From: Rhodobacteraceae bacterium UBA6273
GTDB taxonomy: Bacteria > Pseudomonadota > Alphaproteobacteria > Rhodobacterales > Rhodobacteraceae
Assembly (NCBI GenBank): GCA_002440625.1
Contig: DJUV01000056.1
Coordinates: 1-12,702 of the forward strand
DNA: 12,702 nucleotides
Direction of reading: 5' to 3'
The position numbers and the translations under genes were made by a program. The notes beneath the pieces were generated by a model. It did not search any database and was not told where the DNA came from. It worked only from the letters and a program-made list of their open reading frames with translations. Below are positions 7,536-12,702 of this stretch, in pieces. Numbering within the stretch: the first letter of the stretch is position 1; every line of letters starts with the position of its first letter.

Positions 7536-8567
7536 TTATTCCAGCGGGCCCATCGGTGTCTCGGCGGCCACGGCGGCCTGCGTCGCGGCGAGTTCCGGGT
7601 CGGACACAAGGCCGTATTCGGCAAGCGGTCCATCCGGGCCGGCCATGTCGTCGGAGACGAAGAACTCGATGTATTCCTTCAGGCCGGGGATCACGCCGAG
7701 ATGCGCCTTCTTCACGTAGAAGTAGAGCGGGCGCGACACCGGGTAGTCACCCGAGGAAATCGTCTCGACCGAGGGCGTGACGCCGTCCATCGTTGCGACC
7801 TGAAGCTTGTCGGTGTTGTTCTGGTAGAAGGACAGGCCGAAGACGCCGATGCCGTTCTTGTTGGCCGCGATGCGTGCCAGGGTTTCGGTATAGTCGCCGT
7901 CGATGTCGACCGATACGCCGTCGGTGCGCAGAGCGAGGCAGGCCTTCTTGCCGTCCTCTTCGCCTTTGGCGGCGATGAAGGCCTCTTCCGCGCCGCTGGC
8001 CTTGCAGCCCTCTTCCAGAACCTTCACGTCGAACACTTCACGGGTGCCGTGCTTGGTGCCGGGGATGAAGGCGAGGATGTCCTGCGCGGGCAGCGCCGGG
8101 TTCACGTCGGCCCAGGTCTTGGCGGCGTTCGGAACCAGCGCGCCGTCCTTCATCACTTCCGCGGCCAGTGCGTTGTACCAGTCGGCCGGGGTGAAGGCGA
8201 ATTCGGCGCCGTTGATGTCGCTGGCGAAGACGATGCCGTCATAGCCGATGCGGACTTCCATGATCTCGGTCACGCCGTTCTGGGTGCAAAGGTCGATGTC
8301 CGACTGCTTGATGCGCGAGGAGGAGTTGGCGACGTCGATGGTGTTCTCGCCGACGCCTTCGCAAAGCTTCTTGCGGCCAGCGCCGGAGCCGCCGCCTTCG
8401 ACAACCGGGGTCGGGAATTCGAAGTTCTCGCCGAAGGCTTCGGCGACGATGGCGGCATAGGGCAGCACGGTCGAGGAACCGGCGACCTGTACCTGCTCAC
8501 GGGCGTTGGCGGCGCCGGCAGCGGCGGCCAGCGCGAAAGCCGATACGGTGAATTTCAAAGCGTTCAT
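7536..8567 (-). CDS. pstS: periplasmic phosphate-binding protein PstS
   Basis: PstS is the periplasmic receptor of the PstSCAB importer, 343 residues long. The signal peptide is MNALKFTVSAFALAAAAGAANA with cleavage before REQVQVAG. Phosphate-binding segments are AGSSTVLP at about 29-36, the glycine-rich GGGSGAG at about 58-64, NSSSR at 81-85 and GTKHGTRE at 170-177. Four cysteines (69, 94, 188, 210) could form two disulfides in the periplasm. The start at 8567 is set by AGGAGA five bases upstream; the in-frame TTG at 8582 would place that site inside the gene. It is the first gene after the Pho box, so it should be strongly induced by phosphate limitation, and a hairpin follows it. This is the longer alphaproteobacterial form of PstS rather than the E. 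coli type. Confidence 0.95.
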   Translation of the reverse strand: MNALKFTVSAFALAAAAGAANAREQVQVAGSSTVLPYAAIVAEAFGENFEFPTPVVEGGGSGAGRKKLCEGVGENTIDVANSSSRIKQSDIDLCTQNGVTEIMEVRIGYDGIVFASDINGAEFAFTPADWYNALAAEVMKDGALVPNAAKTWADVNPALPAQDILAFIPGTKHGTREVFDVKVLEEGCKASGAEEAFIAAKGEEDGKKACLALRTDGVSVDIDGDYTETLARIAANKNGIGVFGLSFYQNNTDKLQVATMDGVTPSVETISSGDYPVSRPLYFYVKKAHLGVIPGLKEYIEFFVSDDMAGPDGPLAEYGLVSDPELAATQAAVAAETPMGPLE

Positions 8568-8635
8568 TGCATTCTCCTGCAAGTCCTTGGTCGGCCCCCG
8601 ATCCGGCGGCCATGGCAGCCGTCTAGGCGCTTGCA

Positions 8636-8641
8636 GCTATG
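8636..8641 (-). promoter_or_regulatory. candidate -10 element of the pstS promoter
   Basis: CATAGC on the minus strand lies five bases after the last Pho box repeat. It matches only three of six bases of TATAAT. A 17-base spacer would place the -35 hexamer on GTGTTA (8664-8659) inside the box. This is a weak sequence match, supported mainly by its position relative to the box. Confidence 0.35.
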
Positions 8642-8646
8642 CTTTT

Positions 8647-8675
8647 GTGACGTTTGCGTAACACATTTATGACAG
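8647..8675 (-). promoter_or_regulatory. Pho box with three tandem 11-base repeats ahead of pstS
   Basis: Read on the minus strand, the sites are CTGTCAT (8675-8669), GTGTTAC (8664-8658) and ACGTCAC (8653-8647), each separated by four AT-rich bases (AAAT, GCAA). The 11-base period and the CTGTCATAAAT first unit match the known PhoB-binding consensus. The site lies about 80 bases ahead of the pstS start and 49 bases beyond the phoR stop. A weak -10-like CATAGC at 8641-8636 would put the -35 position within the box, as in PhoB-dependent promoters, where the box replaces a good -35. Binding is inferred from pattern. Confidence 0.88.
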
Positions 8676-8723
8676 CGCCCTGGGCCATGGTCGCAGGGCA
8701 TCGCCGGGCACCGCCGGCGGGGC

Positions 8724-9764
8724 TCAGCCGACCGGCAGTATCACCATGAAATTGCTGCCTTTACCCGGTTCGCTTTCGATCCTGAGCCGGCCACGGTGGC
8801 GGCTGACGATATGCTTGACGATGGCCAGCCCAAGGCCGGTGCCGCCCTTTTCGCGGCTCCGGTGGGCATCGACGCGGTAAAACCGCTCGGTGATGCGCGG
8901 CAGATGCAGGGCATCGATTCCCTCGCCCCGGTCGATGAACTCGATCTGCACGGCAGGCCCGCGCAGGACCGGCTCGTGGTCGACCTCGGTCAGCCGGATC
9001 GTGACCTCCTTGCCTGCGCCGCCATATTTCACCGCGTTTTCAATAAGGTTGTAGAAGACCTGCGTGAGCTGATCGCCATCCGCCTTGATCCAGACCGCCT
9101 CACGCGCCGCCTCAAGGTTGAGGGCGACGCCCGCGCCCTCCGCCTGTTCGCGGTGGGTGACGAGGGCCGATTTGAGCAGCGAGACGACTTCAACCTTCTG
9201 GTCGGGGCGCCGCCGTTCCTCCGATTCCACCCGCGACAGAGACAGAAGGTCGTTGACGAGGCGGATCATCCGGCCCGCCTCGCGCTCCATGATGCCGAGG
9301 AACCTGTCGCGCGCCGCCGCATCGTCGCGCGCCGCACCCCTCAGTGTGTCGATAAAGCCGACGAGTGCCGTCAGCGGCGTTCTCAGTTCATGGCTGACGT
9401 TGGCGACGAAATCGCGCCGCATCGACACAGCCTGTTCCTGCGCCGTGAGGTCCTCGAAGGCGATGAGCGCGCCCTGCCCTGCCCCTTCCGGGTCGAAGGG
9501 GCTGATCGTCACCGCAAGATGTGTCTCGCCGGCCCTCGTCGCCGCCATGACCCGCGCCGTCGTGCGGGCGCCTTCGTTCAGGCAATGCTCAAGCCCGTCA
9601 AGAAAGGCCGGGTGGCGCAGGAAGGTCGGCGCCGTGCGACCGACCAGACCCTCGCCGAAAAGAACCGCCGCCGGGCCGTTCGCCGCCAGAACCCGCTGGC
9701 CAGCGTCGACCAACACCAGAGGCATCGGGATCGTGTCGAGGATGGCTGCGACAGTCGCGGGCAT
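8724..9764 (-). CDS. phoR: phosphate regulon sensor histidine kinase PhoR, soluble form
   Basis: PhoR is the histidine kinase/phosphatase partner of PhoB. It has 346 residues from the ATG at 9764. Order of domains: a PAS domain at about 1-110, starting MPATVAAILDTIPMPLVLVD; the dimerisation/phospho-acceptor domain with H125 in NVSHELRTPL; and a C-terminal ATPase domain with the N box FYNLIENAVKYG, G1 box DRGEGI, F box ERFYRV and G2 box GGTGLGLAIVKHI. No hydrophobic segment long enough to cross the membrane is present, unlike E. coli PhoR (about 431 residues with two helices). GAGGA lies ten bases ahead of the start; a TTG at 9821 in frame would add 19 polar residues and still no helix. It precedes the Pho box, so unlike phoB it is not driven by that box. 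Identity rests on the kinase features plus context. Confidence 0.92.
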   Translation of the reverse strand: MPATVAAILDTIPMPLVLVDAGQRVLAANGPAAVLFGEGLVGRTAPTFLRHPAFLDGLEHCLNEGARTTARVMAATRAGETHLAVTISPFDPEGAGQGALIAFEDLTAQEQAVSMRRDFVANVSHELRTPLTALVGFIDTLRGAARDDAAARDRFLGIMEREAGRMIRLVNDLLSLSRVESEERRRPDQKVEVVSLLKSALVTHREQAEGAGVALNLEAAREAVWIKADGDQLTQVFYNLIENAVKYGGAGKEVTIRLTEVDHEPVLRGPAVQIEFIDRGEGIDALHLPRITERFYRVDAHRSREKGGTGLGLAIVKHIVSRHRGRLRIESEPGKGSNFMVILPVG

Positions 9765-9949
9765 CGGCAAATGGTCCTCGGGGGGAAATCGCTGCGGCTT
9801 ACGCTGCGGTATCGGCGGCAAAAAGTAAATCCGACCCCGGCCCCTTTCCCAACTCGCCTCCTTTGGTTAAACCTATGGGTGAAAGAAGCTTCGCCAAACG
9901 CTTCATGGGGGAAGGGCGTGCGGCTCAGGACAAGACAAAAGGACCGACG

Positions 9950-10348
9950 ATGGCAGATCGCCGCCGGGGCACGACAAGCTCCGCTCTCTTTGGTGGTGGC
10001 GATCCCGGCGACTGCCGTGTGCTGCTGGTCGAACTTCCGGCCGAAATCATCGCGGCCCTGCCCGTGCTGACCGACACGGAGCCGGTGAGTACCAGCTACC
10101 GCGCGCTGAACATCGACCTCATCGCAAGGCACGATCCGCATCTCGTGATCGCACCGCTGGTTGGCACTGGCTTCGACATCCTCGATGTCGGCGCGCAGCT
10201 TCTGCGATCGGGCTTCACCGGATCGCTCCGGGCGCTGACGCTGCCTTTGCCGAACCTCGCCGCCGTGCGCGCCGAGGTCAAAGGCCATTTCTCCGATCTC
10301 GACGTCGATCTCGTCGTGGTCAGTCCGCCGGCCGAAGCCGGCCACTGA
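9950..10348 (+). CDS. small protein resembling a degenerate response-regulator receiver domain
   Basis: This gene encodes a 132-residue protein I cannot assign to a named family. After a polar N-terminus (1-21) it shows alternating strand/helix pattern: strand CRVLLVE at 22-28, a helix to about 40, HDPHLVIAPL at 61-70, helix FDILDVGAQLLRSGFTG at 75-91, strand SLRALTL at 92-98 and strand VDLVVV at 119-124. This follows the layout of a CheY-like receiver, but the position expected for the phosphorylated aspartate is P69, the acidic pair is reduced to E28, and no conserved lysine follows. It would therefore be unable to take part in normal phosphotransfer. The start is set by AGGA six bases ahead of ATG 9950; the frame is open back to 9863 without good support. 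It is divergent from phoR, and its stop abuts that of the DUF1330 gene. The fold is inferred by eye only. Confidence 0.8.
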   Translation: MADRRRGTTSSALFGGGDPGDCRVLLVELPAEIIAALPVLTDTEPVSTSYRALNIDLIARHDPHLVIAPLVGTGFDILDVGAQLLRSGFTGSLRALTLPLPNLAAVRAEVKGHFSDLDVDLVVVSPPAEAGH

Positions 10349-10645
10349 TCAGGCTTCCTCGACTACCATCAGGTCGCGTTCCGACGCGCCCCTGGCATGG
10401 GCGAGTGCCGCCTGATAGGCGTCGCTTTTGTAGCAGGCGACCGCAACCTCCAGCGACGGGAACCGAGCGACGACGTTCCTTGGACGGTCGTTGCCCTCAA
10501 GCTGCACATAGCGCCCGCCACGGGCGAGGAAGACCCCGCCATGGGAGGCAATGGCCGGCCCGGCGAGGGCTGCGTATTTGCCGTAGGCCTCGGCGTCGAG
10601 AACCTTCACATGCGCGATCCAGAGTGCCGATTTCGTCTCGCTCAT
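10349..10645 (-). CDS. DUF1330 family protein
   Basis: This gene encodes a 98-residue cytoplasmic protein of the DUF1330 family, small proteins with a ferredoxin-like dimeric alpha/beta fold and no agreed function. Features seen: [20 protein letters not shown] near the N-terminus, then [21 protein letters not shown] and a strand-helix pattern [25 protein letters not shown], where the F-PS-E-A--CY-SD-YQ--L spacing is characteristic of the family. Length is normal (95-100). Its ATG overlaps the alaS stop by four bases (ATGA), so it is probably translated by coupling with alaS. Its stop directly touches the stop of the convergent gene. No signal peptide or membrane segment is present. Confidence 0.9.
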   Translation of the reverse strand: MSETKSALWIAHVKVLDAEAYGKYAALAGPAIASHGGVFLARGGRYVQLEGNDRPRNVVARFPSLEVAVACYKSDAYQAALAHARGASERDLMVVEEA

Positions 10646-12702
10646 GCCGCACCCCCGATCACCGATTCCGCGGCCCTGACAGCATCTTCGGCCTTGGACG
10701 GGTCCGCCCCGCCGGCCTGCGCCATGTCGGGCCTGCCGCCGCCGCCCTTGCCGCCAAGCGCTTCTGCCGCCGCCTTGACGATCTCCACCGCTGAAAGCCG
10801 CGCCGTCAAGTCCGCCGTGACGCCCGCCGCCACCGCCGCCTTGCCGCCGGTATCGGCGACGACCAGCACCGCGCCCGACCCGACGCGCGATTTCAGCTCA
10901 TCGACCAGCGCCGGCAGGTCTTTGCCCGACACGCCCGAAACGATCTGGGCCACGAATTTCACGCCGCCGATCTCCCGCGCCTCAGGCCCGTTGGCCGACT
11001 TGCCGCCCATCGCCAGATCGCGGCGTAGCTGCGCCACCTCGTTCGCCAGCGCCTTGCGGTCGTCCATCAGTGCCTTCACCCGGTCGACCACATCGCCGGT
11101 CTGCGCCTTCAGCGCCGCCGCGATCTCGGCCAGCCGCGCGGCCTGTGCGCCCAGATGGTCAAGCGCCGCCTGCCCGGTCAGCGCCTCGATCCGCCGCACC
11201 CCGGCAGACGACGCCGAGTCGCCAAGCGCGACGAAGGCACCGATATCGCCGGTCCGCGCGACATGGGTGCCGCCGCAAAGCTCCAGCGAGTAGGTGTCGC
11301 CACCCTGCCCCTTGCCGGAGCCGCCGAGCCGCCCCATCGAGACGACGCGCACCTCATCGCCGTATTTCTCGCCGAAGAGCGCCTGCGCGCCCAAGGCGCG
11401 GGCGTCGTCCGGCGTCATGATCCGGGTTTCGACGGGCGCGTTCTGGCGGATGAAATCGTTGACCTCGGCCGAAACCCTGGCAACTTCTTCCGCGCTCAGC
11501 GCCTTCGAATGGCTGAAGTCGAACCTCAGCCGGTCCTCGGCGTTGAGCGAGCCCTTCTGCGCCACATGCTCTCCAAGCGCGCGGCGCAAAGCCTCATGCA
11601 GAAGATGCGTCGCCGAATGATTGGCGCGGATCGCCGTCCGGCGCACATGCGAAACCTCAAGCTTCGCTGGCTGGCCGCGCGCGATCTCGCCCATCGTCAC
11701 TTCGCCGATATGAAGATAGACGCCCGCCGATTTCTTGGTGTCGCTGATACGGACCATGCCGGTATCGGTGCGGATGATGCCGCTGTCACCGACCTGACCG
11801 CCGGATTCCGCATAGAAGGGCGTCTGGTTAACGACGACCTGCACGGCCTCGCCTTCCTTGGCCGAGCCGATCTCCTTGCCGTCGCGGACCAAAGCGGTGA
11901 TCTGGCCTTCCGCCGTTTCGGTATCATAGCCGAGGAATTCGCTGACTCCGTGCCGTTCGGCAAGATCGAACCAGATCGCGGCGTCCTTCGTCTCGCCCGT
12001 CCCGGCCCATGCGGCGCGGGCCTTGGCCTTCTGCGCCTCCATCGCGTGGTCAAAGCCCTGAACATCCACCGTGCGGCCCTGTTCGCGCAGCGCGTCCTGC
12101 GTCAGGTCCAAGGGGAAGCCGTAGGTGTCGTATAGCTTGAAGGCAGCCGCGCCCGGCAGCGGCTGGCCTTCGCCAAGCTTGCCCAATTCGTCGTCCAGAA
12201 GTCGGAGGCCACGATCGAGCGTCTGCTTGAAGCGCGTCTCTTCAAGCTTCAGCGTCTCGGCAATGAGCGCCTGCGCCTGCGGCAGTTCGGGGTAAGCCGC
12301 GCCCATCTGGCGGACAAGCGCCGGGACAAGGCGGTACATGACCGGATCGTTGGCACCCAGCATATGGGCATGGCGCATGGCACGGCGCATGATCCGGCGG
12401 AGGACATAGCCACGGCCCTCGTTCGACGGCATCACCCCATCGGCGATGAGGAACGAGGTCGAGCGCAGGTGATCGGCGATAACGCGGTGATGGACCTTGC
12501 CCGGTCCGTCTGGATCGGTAGATGTCGCATGGGCCGAAGCCTCGATCAGCGACCGCATCAGGTCAGTGTCGTAATTGTCGTGCTTGCCCTGCAACAGCGC
12601 GCCGATCCGCTCCAGCCCCATGCCGGTGTCGATCGACTGCATGTCCAGTTCGCGCGTCGTGCCATCCGCGAACTGCTCGTACTGCATGAAGACGAGGTTC
12701 CA
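10642..12702 (-). CDS. alaS: alanyl-tRNA synthetase, N-terminus outside the window
   Basis: AlaRS charges tRNA-Ala with alanine and clears mischarged Ser/Gly-tRNA-Ala. The visible 686 residues begin inside the catalytic domain ([11 protein letters not shown]) and run to the stop; about 200 N-terminal residues with class II motifs 1 and 2 lie beyond position 12702. Seen in order: the MGLERI segment, the tRNA-recognition region [21 protein letters not shown], the [10 protein letters not shown] block, the editing-domain HxxxH in [10 protein letters not shown], the conserved ELCGGTHV with Cys and His of the editing site, a charged coiled-coil (near [19 protein letters not shown]), and the C-Ala domain ending [12 protein letters not shown]. 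The internal ATG at 12687 is not the start. The frame is intact. It overlaps the DUF1330 gene by four bases. Confidence 0.97.
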   Translation of the reverse strand, partial: WNLVFMQYEQFADGTTRELDMQSIDTGMGLERIGALLQGKHDNYDTDLMRSLIEASAHATSTDPDGPGKVHHRVIADHLRSTSFLIADGVMPSNEGRGYVLRRIMRRAMRHAHMLGANDPVMYRLVPALVRQMGAAYPELPQAQALIAETLKLEETRFKQTLDRGLRLLDDELGKLGEGQPLPGAAAFKLYDTYGFPLDLTQDALREQGRTVDVQGFDHAMEAQKAKARAAWAGTGETKDAAIWFDLAERHGVSEFLGYDTETAEGQITALVRDGKEIGSAKEGEAVQVVVNQTPFYAESGGQVGDSGIIRTDTGMVRISDTKKSAGVYLHIGEVTMGEIARGQPAKLEVSHVRRTAIRANHSATHLLHEALRRALGEHVAQKGSLNAEDRLRFDFSHSKALSAEEVARVSAEVNDFIRQNAPVETRIMTPDDARALGAQALFGEKYGDEVRVVSMGRLGGSGKGQGGDTYSLELCGGTHVARTGDIGAFVALGDSASSAGVRRIEALTGQAALDHLGAQAARLAEIAAALKAQTGDVVDRVKALMDDRKALANEVAQLRRDLAMGGKSANGPEAREIGGVKFVAQIVSGVSGKDLPALVDELKSRVGSGAVLVVADTGGKAAVAAGVTADLTARLSAVEIVKAAAEALGGKGGGGRPDMAQAGGADPSKAEDAVRAAESVIGGAA

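Noticed and set aside
8691..8723. GC-rich potential hairpins just after the phoR stop
   Set aside because: The pairings are short and imperfect, with no T-run on the transcribed strand. They could form by chance in such GC-rich sequence.
9765..9949. Search for promoters in the phoR / pseudo-receiver divergent gap, including TTGGGA...TTTACT on the minus strand and the GGTTAAACC inverted repeat
   Set aside because: Matches to promoter consensus are weak and no Pho box repeat is present. A promoter must exist here but I cannot place it.
9863..9949. 29-residue N-terminal extension of the pseudo-receiver protein
   Set aside because: The upstream start lacks a ribosome binding site, whereas ATG 9950 has AGGA six bases ahead. 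The extension shows no structure.
8796..10070. 424-codon plus-strand open frame antisense to phoR and running past it
   Set aside because: It mirrors the phoR coding strand and overlaps the start of the pseudo-receiver gene in another frame. Its composition is that of a shadow frame.

Overview
The window comes from a GC-rich alphaproteobacterium, most likely the Rhodobacteraceae/Paracoccaceae group. The grounds are the strong G/C bias at third codon positions, the gene order phoR | pstS-pstC-pstA-pstB-phoU-phoB, the long alphaproteobacterial forms of PstC and PstA, and the protein families seen. Species cannot be named from the sequence alone. The region looks chromosomal and largely housekeeping: there are no insertion sequences, tRNA/rRNA genes, CRISPR arrays, prophage genes or long repeats, and no gene-free stretch above 300 bases.

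Layout. (1) Positions 1-2431, plus strand: a YejA-type periplasmic peptide-binding protein, then after two bases a 37-residue entericidin-type lipoprotein gene, then a small acidic CsbD-like protein. (2) Positions 2441-9764, minus strand: the phosphate starvation cluster. In transcription order it is phoR, a 156-base gap carrying a three-repeat Pho box, then pstS, a terminator-like hairpin, pstC, pstA, pstB, phoU and phoB. The genes from pstC to phoB overlap by 4 bases or lie 2 to about 15 bases apart, depending on the starts chosen, so they form one operon. (3) Positions 9950-10348, plus strand: a small protein divergent from phoR that looks like a degenerate response-regulator receiver domain. 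(4) Positions 10349-12702, minus strand: alaS, cut by the window edge, translationally coupled to a DUF1330 gene.

How it works together. PstS captures periplasmic phosphate, PstC and PstA form the channel and PstB drives it with ATP. PhoU relays the transport state to the kinase PhoR, and PhoR controls PhoB. PhoB binds the Pho box ahead of pstS and so activates an operon that includes its own gene at the far end. The hairpin after pstS would favour excess PstS over the membrane complex. PhoR here has no transmembrane segment, so it probably senses phosphate status only through cytoplasmic contact with PhoU/Pst.

I see no clearly novel multi-gene system. The observations most worth checking are the pseudo-receiver gene divergent from phoR, the soluble PhoR, the triple Pho box, the pstS/pstC hairpin and the entericidin gene tied to the peptide-binding protein.
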